Assembly: GCA_938015525.1 (NCBI GenBank)
Contig: CALLPC010000007.1
Location: forward strand, 1-64,000
Length of the DNA: 64,000 bases
Reading direction: 5' to 3'
From: an uncultured Dehalococcoidia bacterium
GTDB lineage: Bacteria; Chloroflexota; Dehalococcoidia; Tepidiformales; Tepidiformaceae
The notes beneath the pieces are model-generated. The model saw only the letters and a list, made by a program, of their open reading frames with translations, ran no database searches and was not told the DNA's origin. Numbering within the stretch: the first letter of the stretch is position 1; the number at the start of each line of letters is the position of its first letter. Made by a program: the position numbers and the translations under genes. This document shows positions 8,936-16,541 of the stretch, piece after piece.

Positions 8936-9940
8936 GTGACGGCCGTTCAGCCTATCTCGCTCGGAGACAACACCGTCTACCTCATCGACCTCGGAGGCAG
9001 CCGGGTCCTCATCGACACGGGACCAGACTACCGGGGTGCCGCCGGTGAGCTCGTCGAAGCCATCCGCGGCCGCCTGCCGGACCTGGTGGTGGCAACCCAC
9101 GGGCACCTCGACCATGCGGGCCTCGGAAGCTGGTGGCAGGAGCGCGGTGTGCCCGTGGCGGTCCACCCCGCCGACTGGCCGCTCGCTACGGGCGAAGCAC
9201 CATCCGATGCGGAGTTCGAGGCGCTCCAGCGATTCCCGCAAGAATCCGGGGCGCCGCCGGATGTCGCGATACCGGCCGCTGCGGCCATTGCGGCCCGCCG
9301 TGCCTGGGTCCGCGCGTCTCGCACGGCGGACGGCTATCCCCCGGGCGGCCGCGACCGCCGCTGGCCGACCGGGCTCCGTTACCGGCCTTTCACCCCCCGT
9401 CTACGGCTCGACGAGGTATGCGTTCCGGGGATCGAGCTGCTCCACCTCCCCGGACACACCCCCGGCAACGCAGTCGCCTGGCTGCCAAGCGAAGGCTGGC
9501 TTTTCTCCGGCGACCAGCTCCTTCTTGGCCTCACCCCTACACCCGCACTGCAGGCGCACCATGACGCCTCCGGGCCGGACTGGCGATTCCGCAGCTTCCC
9601 GGCGTTTCTGGGTGCATTACGAAAGCTCGAAAGCCTTCACCCCGCGCGCTGCTTCCCAGGACATGGCTCGCCGTTTGGGGATGTCAACGCGGTCATCGCC
9701 GCCAATCTCGAGCAGGCAGAACAACGCATCCAGCGAACCCTCGAAGTGCTCATGAACGACGGCCCGCTGTCCCTGTACGACGTTGCAGCGAGGCTCTACC
9801 CGCGCGCGCTCAGGCGGCGGTTCTGGCAAATCGCGGCGACCGTGCAGGGGTTTCTCGATGCCCTCGAATCCGAAGGCCTGGCAGCTTCCCGGGGCGGCCG
9901 CTGGCACGCCGTTCAAGCCGCAAGCGCGCCTCTCTCGTAG
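8936..9940 (+). CDS. MBL-fold metallo-hydrolase
   Basis: A 334-residue metallo-beta-lactamase-fold hydrolase. Metal ligands are visible in ATHGHLDHAGLG (HxHxDH), LLHLPGHTPGN, the FSGDQ Asp and the late PGHGSP His. The C-terminal ~80 residues (LEVLMNDGPLSLYDVAARLY onward) form the winged-helix-like tail seen in MBL proteins of the LACTB2/hydroxyacylglutathione-hydrolase-like type. Substrate unknown. GTG at 8936 is preferred over TTG at 8927, because the TTG falls on the last T of a TAGACT -10 hexamer (8922-8927) lying 8 nt before the GTG. The 3' end overlaps the convergent CheW gene by 28 bp. Confidence 0.85.
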   Translation: MTAVQPISLGDNTVYLIDLGGSRVLIDTGPDYRGAAGELVEAIRGRLPDLVVATHGHLDHAGLGSWWQERGVPVAVHPADWPLATGEAPSDAEFEALQRFPQESGAPPDVAIPAAAAIAARRAWVRASRTADGYPPGGRDRRWPTGLRYRPFTPRLRLDEVCVPGIELLHLPGHTPGNAVAWLPSEGWLFSGDQLLLGLTPTPALQAHHDASGPDWRFRSFPAFLGALRKLESLHPARCFPGHGSPFGDVNAVIAANLEQAEQRIQRTLEVLMNDGPLSLYDVAARLYPRALRRRFWQIAATVQGFLDALESEGLAASRGGRWHAVQAASAPLS

Positions 9941-10368
9941 CCCGCACCGACGACGTCCCCGGGCTCGACCCAGCCAACGAGGTCGCCGTGTCGCTTCAGT
10001 ACCAGGTGCTCCCGGCCGCCCGGCAGGCGGACGAGCTCGAAATCGCCGGCCGGGATAATCGCAACTTCGTCGACCGAATCGACGAGCAGCGCAGCCGTTT
10101 CGTTGCCCGCCGAAACGACCACCAGCCGACGGTCGGGAGTGAGAGCGGTCGCTCCGAAGCCCAGGCGCGCAGCAAGGTCGACGACGGGAAGTGCGTGCCC
10201 CCGCACCTGGGTCAGGCCGAGCACCCCCGGCGGTGCACCCGGTGCCGGGGTCAGCGGACCCGGCACGAGAATCTCCCGGACCGCGTCGATGGGCAGCGCG
10301 TGGCGGCAGCCGCCGGCAGCGAAAATTACGCACTGGACAGGCTGTTCGGGCAGAACCTGGTACGCCAT
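9913..10368 (-). CDS. CheW-like domain protein
   Basis: A 151-residue protein that is essentially one CheW domain: CVIFAAGGCRHALPIDAVRE, GVLGLTQVRGHALPVVDLAARLG, and VDEVAIIPAGDF. CheW proteins couple chemoreceptors to the CheA kinase at the membrane. No CheA, receptor or other che gene lies in the window, so this may be an orphan scaffold or act with a distant cluster. ATG at 10368 has a GGGAGGTGG Shine-Dalgarno a few bases upstream. It is divergent from the Fur gene. Confidence 0.85.
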   Translation of the reverse strand: MAYQVLPEQPVQCVIFAAGGCRHALPIDAVREILVPGPLTPAPGAPPGVLGLTQVRGHALPVVDLAARLGFGATALTPDRRLVVVSAGNETAALLVDSVDEVAIIPAGDFELVRLPGGREHLVLKRHGDLVGWVEPGDVVGAGYERGALAA

Positions 10369-10449
10369 GACACTCCACCTCCCACCGGGGGTATCGGCAC
10401 ACGGCGCCACGCGTGGAGCTCGCCGACCGCGGTTTGCTAGGATTGTCAC

Positions 10450-10869
10450 GTGAGCTTTACCGAGCTGGCGAACTCTCGCCTCGAGACCATCGGGTTCAGG
10501 TGGACGGCGCCGCGACGAGCCGTCCTTCGTGCCATCGAAGCCGCCGGTGCTCCATTTACGGTCGAGGAGCTTCTCGAGTCGCTTCCAGAGGTGGGGCGGG
10601 CCACCGTTTTCCGGACGGTTAAGCTCCTCCATGAGCTGGACCTCCTCTGCCGGGTTCCGCTCGAGGACGGCAGCATCCGCTACCAGCTGAGCGAGGGCGG
10701 CCACCACCATCACCTCATCTGCCGCCGGTGCGGCCAGTTCACGGAATTTACTGACCTCGAGCTGGATGCCGGCATCCAAGAGCAGGCGCGGGCGCACGGC
10801 TTCACACTGGAGGGTCACGCGGTGGAGCTGTATGGCATATGCGCCGCCTGCTCGGCGGCTGGCGCGTAA
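10450..10869 (+). CDS. Fur-family metalloregulator
   Basis: A 139-residue ferric-uptake-regulator family repressor. It has an N-terminal winged helix (about residues 1-80: RWTAPRRAVLRAIEAA, VGRATVFRTVKLLHEL) and a C-terminal dimerisation/metal domain with GHHHHLICRRCGQFTEF and a final CAAC pair, giving the two CxxC structural zinc sites. Whether it senses iron, zinc or peroxide cannot be decided. GTG at 10450 has TAGGAT (10438-10443) ending 6 nt upstream and no Shine-Dalgarno, so the mRNA is probably leaderless. A tRNA-Leu gene begins directly after its stop. Confidence 0.9.
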   Translation: MSFTELANSRLETIGFRWTAPRRAVLRAIEAAGAPFTVEELLESLPEVGRATVFRTVKLLHELDLLCRVPLEDGSIRYQLSEGGHHHHLICRRCGQFTEFTDLELDAGIQEQARAHGFTLEGHAVELYGICAACSAAGA

Positions 10870-10870
10870 G

Positions 10871-10951
10871 GCCGGGGTGGCGAAATGGCAGACGCAGCCG
10901 GCTTAAACCCGGCGGCCGCGAGGCATGTGGGTTCGAATCCCGCCCCCGGCA
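10871..10951 (+). tRNA. tRNA-Leu (anticodon TAA)
   Basis: An 81-nt cloverleaf. Acceptor GCCGGGG (10871-10877) pairs with CCCCGGC (10944-10950), with discriminator A at 10951. The anticodon loop is CTTAAAC with anticodon TAA, there is a long class II variable arm, and the T-loop is GGTTCGAATCC. No CCA is encoded. It starts 1 nt after the Fur stop codon. Confidence 0.95.
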
Positions 10952-11117
10952 TCAACCGAGCGGACAATGGGGATTCGGACCGAGGGCCGGCTCCCGTCCC
11001 TCGAGTCCCCGGGCATCCCGCCGCCGAGAGTCCTACGCCGGCGATTCAGGCTTCCCCTCCCGAGCCAAGGGTGCGACGGCCCATACCGGCGTCCCGGCAC
11101 CGACCCTCGGTCTCGCC

Positions 11118-11354
11118 TCAGCGGCCCGGCGCCACGTCCTGCTCGTAGGGCGTCGCCGAGTGGGCGACCTGCCGGAACGGCTCGAACATGGTGTCGAAGC
11201 GGCGCACCTCCGCCGGCCGGCGGATGCCCTGGTGTTCACATGCCGAGCCGACGGAGCAGCTCGCACAGCAGTACTTCCTGCCGGCCATGATGTGCGGCCG
11301 CGATGTGTAGACTGCGTGGCAGCGGATACAGCGCTCTGGCTCGGCGTTGCTCAT
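11118..11354 (-). CDS. Small cysteine-rich (zinc-binding) protein, function unknown
   Basis: A 78-residue protein with CIRCHAVY, then a KYCCASC cluster and a further Cys and His about 6 residues later (CEHQG). This suggests one or two structural zinc sites. No enzyme signature. ATG at 11354 starts directly before the cysteine-rich part; longer frames are shadow sequence. It is divergent from the cobalamin adenosyltransferase gene, 79 bp away. Could be a small DNA- or protein-binding zinc finger. Confidence 0.65.
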   Translation of the reverse strand: MSNAEPERCIRCHAVYTSRPHIMAGRKYCCASCSVGSACEHQGIRRPAEVRRFDTMFEPFRQVAHSATPYEQDVAPGR

Positions 11355-11433
11355 CAGGGCTCCTCTCTCGTGCGCTTCGCCGTCATTCTGCCGAGCACGC
11401 ATCCTCCGCGAAAGCCAACCTCAGCAGGTGAGC

Positions 11434-12000
11434 ATGGTCAGGATCAATCGCGTCTATACCCGCACCGGAGATACCGGCACGACGGCGCTTGGCGGCGGCC
11501 AGCGCGTCCCGAAGGAGAGCCTCCGCATCGACGCCTACGGCACCGTGGATGAGCTGAACAGTGTCATCGGGGTAGCAGTAGCCGCAGGACTGCACGACTC
11601 CATGCGGGAGCGCTTCCACGTCATCCAGCAGGTGCTCTTCAACCTCGGCTCCGACCTCTGCATCCTCGAGGAAGACAAGGAGCGACTGCCAGTGCCCCGC
11701 ATCGAGCCCCGGCACGTTGAACAGCTCGAGCAATGGATCGACGAGTGGAACGACGAGCTCGAACCTCTGACCAGCTTCATCCTCCCCGGCGGCGACCTCG
11801 CTGCGGCCCAGCTCCACGTCGCACGGACCGTCTGCCGGCGCGCGGAACGCGCGGTCATCGCCCTCTCACGCCAGGAAGCAATAGGAGCCCAGGTCGTTCC
11901 CTACCTGAACCGGCTTTCGGACCTCCTGTTCGTCGCCGCCCGGTACCAGGCGAAACTCGCCGGGGTCGGTGATATCACGTGGGACAGCCGGAAGTACTGA
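11434..12000 (+). CDS. Cob(I)alamin adenosyltransferase, PduO type
   Basis: Transfers adenosyl from ATP to cob(I)alamin, giving coenzyme B12. The 188-residue protein has the PduO N-terminal ATP motif YTRTGDTGTTALGGGQRV, the DELNSVIG segment, and the C-terminal active-site region ARTVCRRAERAVIAL with YLNRLSDLLFVAAR. ATG at 11434 begins the motif and follows a weak purine-rich stretch. It is followed after 10 nt by an SDR gene and is probably cotranscribed with it. No cobalamin riboswitch signature (GCCACTG/B12 box) was found upstream. Confidence 0.93.
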   Translation: MVRINRVYTRTGDTGTTALGGGQRVPKESLRIDAYGTVDELNSVIGVAVAAGLHDSMRERFHVIQQVLFNLGSDLCILEEDKERLPVPRIEPRHVEQLEQWIDEWNDELEPLTSFILPGGDLAAAQLHVARTVCRRAERAVIALSRQEAIGAQVVPYLNRLSDLLFVAARYQAKLAGVGDITWDSRKY

Positions 12001-12010
12001 GGAGCAGCAG

Positions 12011-12826
12011 ATGGGACGGTTCGACGGGAAAGTTGGGTTCGTGACGGGCGGCGGGACCGGCATCGGCTTCGCCTGCGCCCGGGCCATCGTCGCGGGCGGC
12101 GGACGCGTGGTCATCGCCGGCAGGCGCGAACAGGTCCTCCGTGAGGCGTGCGGCCGCCTGGGCCCCGCGGCCAGCTTCGTCGTCTGCGATGTCGCGAGCG
12201 ACGCCTCCGTCGCGGCGGCCTTCGAGCTGGTCGAACGCCAGTGCGGAGCACTCCACCTTGCGGTCAACGCCGCCGGCACCGGCACCGTGGGCAGCGTGCT
12301 CAACGGTCCGGTGAGCGAGTTCGTGCGCGTCCTGGATACGAACCTCACCGGTGTCTACCGCGTCCTGCAACGCGAGGCGCGGCTCATGGCTGCCTCCGGC
12401 GGCGGCAGTATCGTCAACATCAGCTCCATTGCCGGCACCCACACTCACCGCTGGATGACCGCCTATTGCGCCGCCAAGGCGGGGCTCAACATGCTCACGC
12501 GCTGTGCCGCCGACGACCTCGGCGAGCTGGGCATCCGCGTCAACGCCGTCGCCCCGGGCCTCGTGCCCACCGACCTCGCCGCGGGTCTCGTCGCCAACGA
12601 TGATACCGTCGCCGAGTATCTCCGCCGGATGCCGCTCGGAAGGCTCGGAACCACCGACGACATCGCCCATGCCGTCGCGTTCCTCCTCAGCGACGAGTCC
12701 AGCTGGATTACCGGCATGGTCGTCGCCGTCGACGGCGGGCACCACCTTCGCCAGGGTCCGGACCTTCTCCACCAGTTCCGGCCGATGTTCGGCGGTGTGC
12801 CGGGTTCACCGGCGACCGGTGCTTGA
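12011..12826 (+). CDS. Short-chain dehydrogenase/reductase
   Basis: A 271-residue classical SDR. It has the NAD(P) motif VTGGGTGIGFACARA, the acidic region VVCDVAS, the VNAAGTG structural motif, catalytic Ser in INISSIAG, and catalytic Tyr/Lys in TAYCAAKAG. The C-terminal GMVVAVDGGHHL is usual for the family. GGAGCAGCAG precedes ATG at 12011. It sits 10 nt after the cobalamin adenosyltransferase stop. Substrate unknown; FabG-like or SDR of secondary metabolism are options. Confidence 0.9.
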   Translation: MGRFDGKVGFVTGGGTGIGFACARAIVAGGGRVVIAGRREQVLREACGRLGPAASFVVCDVASDASVAAAFELVERQCGALHLAVNAAGTGTVGSVLNGPVSEFVRVLDTNLTGVYRVLQREARLMAASGGGSIVNISSIAGTHTHRWMTAYCAAKAGLNMLTRCAADDLGELGIRVNAVAPGLVPTDLAAGLVANDDTVAEYLRRMPLGRLGTTDDIAHAVAFLLSDESSWITGMVVAVDGGHHLRQGPDLLHQFRPMFGGVPGSPATGA

Positions 12827-12903
12827 CACCGGATGAGGGCTCACTACGCTTAGCGATCCCGGCAGCCCCCATACCTACCGGCCGGGAAACAAGGAGCAGG
12901 CAC

Positions 12904-13215
12904 ATGGCGGATCTCAAGGAAGCGGCAGAGCAGTTCGCGAAGGACCTCGTCAGCCAGAACATCGCGGGCCTCATGATGGCCTTTACACCGAACGGCATGG
13001 GGCAGGCGATGGCACTCCAGTCCCAGATGCAGGCGGCTGGCGGTCCGCAGCCGACGGGCACGCCGACGGTCACCGTTGAGCTCCAGGGCCAGGAGGGTGA
13101 CGACCATCTCGTCGACATCGTCATGTCATCCGACGCCGGCTCCCGCACCATCGCGACCCGATGGAAGGACGTCGCCGGCTCCTGGAAGGTCGACGGCATC
13201 GCGCTCAAGGCCTGA
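12904..13215 (+). CDS. Conserved small protein, unknown function
   Basis: A 103-residue soluble protein. It opens with an amphipathic helix (MADLKEAAEQFAKDLV), continues with a Met-rich helix (LMMAFTPNGMGQAMALQSQM), and ends in a beta-rich half: VTVELQGQEGDDHLVDIVM, then TRWKDVAGSWKVDGIAL. The layout, and the tryptophan-containing strand followed by a WKVDGI ending, resemble SnoaL/NTF2-like small folds, but no catalytic motif is visible. An AAGGAG Shine-Dalgarno precedes ATG at 12904. It is monocistronic and followed by a strong terminator hairpin. Confidence 0.7.
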   Translation: MADLKEAAEQFAKDLVSQNIAGLMMAFTPNGMGQAMALQSQMQAAGGPQPTGTPTVTVELQGQEGDDHLVDIVMSSDAGSRTIATRWKDVAGSWKVDGIALKA

Positions 13216-13243
13216 CGAGCGCACAGGGTAACCCAGACCCACC

Positions 13244-13275
13244 AGGAAAGGCCGCCCGCGTGGGCGGCCTTTCCT
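13244..13275 (+). terminator. Rho-independent-type hairpin
   Basis: A perfect 14-bp inverted repeat (13244-13257 with 13262-13275) around a GCGT tetraloop, 28 nt after the stop of the small protein gene. The 3' arm includes CTTTCCT but no long T run follows. It separates this gene from the UbiB-like gene, whose -10 begins 20 nt further on. Confidence 0.8.
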
Positions 13276-13309
13276 GATTCCCCGCCCCAACTTGCTAAGG
13301 TTGTAGCCA

Positions 13310-14665
13310 ATGGGAACGACCGCCACCGGCGCCCGTCCGCTGCCCTGGCCCCAGCGCATCCGCCGATTCCTCGACGTCGGCTGGACGTTCGTCGTCATCT
13401 ACCTCACCTATAAGCGGCTGCAGAAGTTCCCCGCCAAAGACCCCAAGGAACGCGAACGGCGCCTCGCCAATGCCCACGTTTCCGCCGCTCGCCGAATCTA
13501 CGCCCTGGCGACGCGGATGGAAGGCCTGCTGATAAAGACCTGCCAGTTCATCTCCAGCCGGGCCGACGTCGCCCCGCCCGAGTACGTCAGCATCCTCAGC
13601 CGTCTGCAGGACCGGGTGCCCTCGCGCCCTTTCCGGGAGGTGGCCGAGCAAGTCCGCCGGGAGCTAGGGGCCCATCCCGATGCCATCTTCGCTGAATTCA
13701 GCCGGGCGCCCATCGCCTCAGCGTCGCTGGCCCAGGTGCACCGGGCGCGGACGAAGGACGGGCACGACGTCGCCGTCAAGGTGCAGTACCCGGGAATCGA
13801 CCGTGTGCTGGAAACGGACCTCCGCAACATTTCGCTCCTCGTGCGCATCCTCGCCCGGATCGAACCGAACTTCGACTTTCGCGTAATCATGGACGAGCTC
13901 AACCGGCAGGTTCCGCGCGAGCTCGATTTCGTTCTCGAAGGTCAGAGCGCCGAACGGGTCGCGCGTGACCTCGCCCACCGCCCCGATGTCCGCGTCCCCA
14001 AGGTCTACTGGGACTACACCAGCCGGCGCGTTCTCACGACAGAGTTCATCGAAGCGACCAAGATTTCAGACATTCCCGCCCTGCTCGCCCGGGGCATCGA
14101 CCCGAACCACGTCGCCCTCATCATGACGGAGGCCTACTGCGAGCAAATCCTCGTCCACGGCTACTTCCACGCCGACCCCCACCCGGGCAACCTCCTCGTG
14201 TTACCCGGGCCAGTTGTCGTGTTCCTCGATTTCGGGCTCTCCAAGGAGCTTCCCGAGGACTTCCGTCTCAACTACGCCCGGCTCGTGGTGGCAATGATGA
14301 GGCAGGATGAGGAGGAAATGGTCCGCGCCTTCCGGGCGATCGGATTCAAGACGAAATCCGACGACCCTGAGTCCCTCATTGCGCTCGGCAAATCGTTTTT
14401 CGAGGCCTCAGGGCCGGAACAGAAGCCGTATATCGACGCGGACGTCATGCCCGAGGTGAACGAGCGGCTGGCCCGCATCCTGAAAGCCAACCCGGTGACC
14501 GAGGTCCCGGGCGATATCCTGCTCATTTTCCGGGTGCTCGGCTTGATGAGCGGACTTCAGAAGCGCCTCGACAGCCGGGTCAACATGTTCGAAACGATCA
14601 CGCCCTACGCCGAAGAACAGGCCCGGCAGCTCGAAACGAGGTCAGCGGGAGAGGCCGCCGGCTGA
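13310..14665 (+). CDS. ABC1/AarF/UbiB-family atypical kinase
   Basis: A 451-residue protein kinase-like member of the UbiB/ADCK family. Visible are the family KxGQ-like motif in modified form (EGLLIKTCQFISSRADV), the Ala-rich nucleotide loop region IASASLAQVHRAR, VKVQYPGID, the catalytic HGYFHADPHPGNLLV loop and metal-binding VFLDFGLSKEL. Members support quinone or lipid homeostasis and are membrane-associated; a hydrophobic patch is present near residues 20-40. ATG at 13310 lies 8 nt after TAAGGT (13296-13301), a leaderless arrangement. Confidence 0.9.
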   Translation: MGTTATGARPLPWPQRIRRFLDVGWTFVVIYLTYKRLQKFPAKDPKERERRLANAHVSAARRIYALATRMEGLLIKTCQFISSRADVAPPEYVSILSRLQDRVPSRPFREVAEQVRRELGAHPDAIFAEFSRAPIASASLAQVHRARTKDGHDVAVKVQYPGIDRVLETDLRNISLLVRILARIEPNFDFRVIMDELNRQVPRELDFVLEGQSAERVARDLAHRPDVRVPKVYWDYTSRRVLTTEFIEATKISDIPALLARGIDPNHVALIMTEAYCEQILVHGYFHADPHPGNLLVLPGPVVVFLDFGLSKELPEDFRLNYARLVVAMMRQDEEEMVRAFRAIGFKTKSDDPESLIALGKSFFEASGPEQKPYIDADVMPEVNERLARILKANPVTEVPGDILLIFRVLGLMSGLQKRLDSRVNMFETITPYAEEQARQLETRSAGEAAG

Positions 14666-14683
14666 CGCAGGCCGCGACGGGGC

Positions 14684-15085
14684 CTACATCAGCCAATCGG
14701 CGAGCGCCCGGAACAGCCCGGTAGCACTATCCCAGCCGAGGTAGAGGAGCGCCGCCGCCTGGACCGCCACGACCAGCCCGAGCGCCCCGACCAGGAGATT
14801 CCCTGCGATGGTCCGCCGCCGCTGCGCCGCCCGCGCCTCCCTCTCCAGCCGCTCCAGTTCAGCTCGGAAGAAGGCCCGGTCATACTCCCGCCGCAGCTCC
14901 GGTTTCGAGAGTACGGCGTACGCTTCATTGAGCCGCTGCATCGCCTCGCGCGTAGAGTCGTCGTACTGCGACTGCCGCATCAGGTCATCCGAGAGGCGGG
15001 CGTACGCCGCTTCGATACCGGCGAGGTCGGCCTTCGGCGGTAGATTGAGGATGGAGTAGTAATCGACGAGGCGTGACTCGGCCAT
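14684..15085 (-). CDS. J-domain (DnaJ-like) membrane-anchored protein
   Basis: A 133-residue protein. Residues about 5-70 form a J-like domain: DYYSILNLPPKADLAGIEAAY, then LNEAYAVLSKPELRREYD. The HPD tripeptide expected between helices II and III is absent, so stimulation of DnaK ATPase is doubtful. A basic helix (about 75-95) is followed by one membrane helix (LLVGALGLVVAVQAAALLYLG) near the C-terminus. It may be an assembly or regulatory factor rather than a true co-chaperone. ATG at 15085. Confidence 0.75.
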   Translation of the reverse strand: MAESRLVDYYSILNLPPKADLAGIEAAYARLSDDLMRQSQYDDSTREAMQRLNEAYAVLSKPELRREYDRAFFRAELERLEREARAAQRRRTIAGNLLVGALGLVVAVQAAALLYLGWDSATGLFRALADWLM

Positions 15086-15156
15086 GGCATGCCTTCCTAC
15101 AGGAATAAGACGGCACCCAGGGCGAAAAAATGAGGGCGACGTCCCCACCCGGTGCG

Positions 15157-15765
15157 TCAGGCCGGGCAGGCGAGGCCGGTAATGTAGTAGCGTACCTGCC
15201 GAAGCGGCGTTTCGCGGTCGATGGGAGCGCCCCCGAAGACGTGCGCAAGGATGAACATGTTCAAGATGCCGGTGATGGCCGTCGCGCAAAGCGGCACCGA
15301 ATCCTGCCGAAGCTGCCCGGAGGCCATACCTCTCGCGAGGATTTCATCGAGCGGAAGCCGGACTCGCTCACCAAGCGCCTGCGCAAACTCCGCCATCGGC
15401 ACGCCGCCCAGCCCAAAGACCTCGCGAAGCACGAGTGCGATGATCTCTTCCTGCTGCAGGAAGTAATCCAGGTAGCGCTCGCAGTACGCGAGCACCTGCT
15501 CGCTCACCGACGCCTCGACGGGGAGCTGGGCCCGGATCGTGTCGGCCATCTCCTCGAGGATCTGGCGGACGATGCCGGCATAGAGCCCCTCCTTGGAGCC
15601 GAAATAGTAGTAGATCATCGGTTTGGTCGTGCCGGCATCTTCCGAGACTTCGCGCAACGAGGTGGCGGCGTACCCCTTCTGCGAGAAGTGGCGCAGCGCG
15701 CTCGCGAAGATACGGTCGCGAACGTCGGACTCTTTCGCCTGGTCAGGACCAGGGGACGACGACAC
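15157..15765 (-). CDS. TetR-family transcriptional regulator
   Basis: A 202-residue TetR/AcrR repressor. The N-terminal HTH reads RIFASALRHFSQKGYAATSL, REVSEDAGTTKPMIYYYFGSK; the C-terminal ~140 residues form a helical ligand domain. GTG at 15765 is chosen over upstream ATG 15837, because a promoter-like pair (ATGACC/TATACT at 15809-15837) lies between them and a GGAG stands 7 nt before the GTG. It is divergent from the pyr operon, but nothing shows that it controls pyrimidine genes. Ligand unknown. Confidence 0.85.
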   Translation of the reverse strand: MSSSPGPDQAKESDVRDRIFASALRHFSQKGYAATSLREVSEDAGTTKPMIYYYFGSKEGLYAGIVRQILEEMADTIRAQLPVEASVSEQVLAYCERYLDYFLQQEEIIALVLREVFGLGGVPMAEFAQALGERVRLPLDEILARGMASGQLRQDSVPLCATAITGILNMFILAHVFGGAPIDRETPLRQVRYYITGLACPA

Positions 15766-15808
15766 GGTCGGGCTCCGGGCAGGAGGATCGGCACCAGCAG
15801 GTAAAGTG

Positions 15809-15837
15809 AGTATACGTCCGGGCTGGAGCAGGGTCAT
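15809..15837 (-). promoter_or_regulatory. Putative promoter of the TetR gene
   Basis: On the minus strand, ATGACC (15832-15837) and TATACT (15809-15814) are separated by 17 nt. This predicts a transcript starting about 37 nt upstream of GTG 15765. It overlaps the upstream side of the divergent pyr promoter region. Confidence 0.5.
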
Positions 15838-15870
15838 TCGAACCAGCTGGCGTACCCGCGGGTACAGGTG

Positions 15871-15992
15871 TATCCTTTCGTAAACCCTTTAAGGTGGTCC
15901 CGTGAGGCCACCAAGGGAGGAGGTGCCGGCATGCCCGGCGTCAGGATTGCCAGCATCAGCGCCTTCTCCGCCGACCGGGGGAGGCGTTTTTC
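15871..15992 (+). promoter_or_regulatory. PyrR-responsive attenuator leader of the pyr operon
   Basis: A -10 hexamer TATCCT (15871-15876) is followed by a PyrR-binding loop. CCCTT (15885-15889) and GGTGG (15893-15897) pair with CCACC (15908-15912) and AAGGG (15913-15917), exposing TCCCGTGAGG (15898-15907), an exact match to the UCCNGNGAGG core bound by PyrR with UMP. GGAGGAGG (15916-15923) can pair with CCTTCTCC (15962-15969) as antiterminator. It overlaps the PyrR loop stem, so PyrR binding would release the terminator. This is the classic Bacillus-type attenuation layout, read here from base pairing only. Confidence 0.85.
15960..15991 (+). terminator. Attenuator terminator before pyrR
   Basis: A 10-bp stem with two G-U pairs (15960-15969 with 15977-15986) and a 7-nt loop is followed by TTTTT (15987-15991), 1 nt before the pyrR GTG. 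The 3' arm GGGGGAGG is also the only good Shine-Dalgarno for pyrR, so forming the hairpin would both stop transcription and hide the ribosome site. Confidence 0.85.
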
Positions 15993-16541
15993 GTGAGCGC
16001 CGCGCGCTACCTCGGCCCGGAGGAGATGAGCCGCACCATCCGGCGGCTCGGCCACGAAATCATCGAAGCCAATCGCGGCACCGGCGACCTCGTGCTGGTC
16101 GGCATGTTGTCGCGCGGGTATCCGCTCGCGAGGCGTCTCGCGGCGGCCATCCGCGAGTTCGAGGGCGTCGACGTGCCGGTCGGGTCGCTCGATATCGGCC
16201 TCTACCGCGACGATGTGGCGCGGCGGGGCGCCCCACCGCCCGTTCGACCCTCGGACATCCCGTTCCCCATCGACGGCAAAACGGTCGTGCTCGTCGATGA
16301 CGTGCTCTTCACCGGCCGTTCGGCGCGTGCTGCGCTTGATGCTTTGCTCGATTTCGGGCGGCCCGCCCGGGTACGCCTCTGCGTCCTCATCGACCGCGGT
16401 CACCGCGAGCTGCCCATCCGGCCCGATTTCGTCGGGAAGAACATCCCCACGGCGCTCGTCCAGCGCGTCCGCGTCCGGCTGAGCGAGACCGACGGGGAAG
16501 ACGCGGTCTACGTCTACGGCGAGGAGGCTGCCAGTGCTTGA
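15993..16541 (+). CDS. pyrR: Bifunctional pyr operon regulator / uracil phosphoribosyltransferase
   Basis: A 182-residue PyrR. The PRPP-binding loop is [19 protein letters not shown], with the RNA-binding/active region [16 protein letters not shown] and [11 protein letters not shown]. PyrR binds the leader RNA when UMP is high and promotes termination; many homologues also convert uracil + PRPP to UMP. GTG at 15993 lies 8 nt after GGGGGAGG inside the terminator stem. It heads the pyr operon, and its own leader carries the predicted target. Confidence 0.96.
   Translation: MSAARYLGPEEMSRTIRRLGHEIIEANRGTGDLVLVGMLSRGYPLARRLAAAIREFEGVDVPVGSLDIGLYRDDVARRGAPPPVRPSDIPFPIDGKTVVLVDDVLFTGRSARAALDALLDFGRPARVRLCVLIDRGHRELPIRPDFVGKNIPTALVQRVRVRLSETDGEDAVYVYGEEAASA

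Noticed and set aside
11355-11433. Cobalamin riboswitch before the cobalamin adenosyltransferase gene
   Set aside because: No B12-box or GCCACTG-like element, and the 79-bp gap is too short for the full element.
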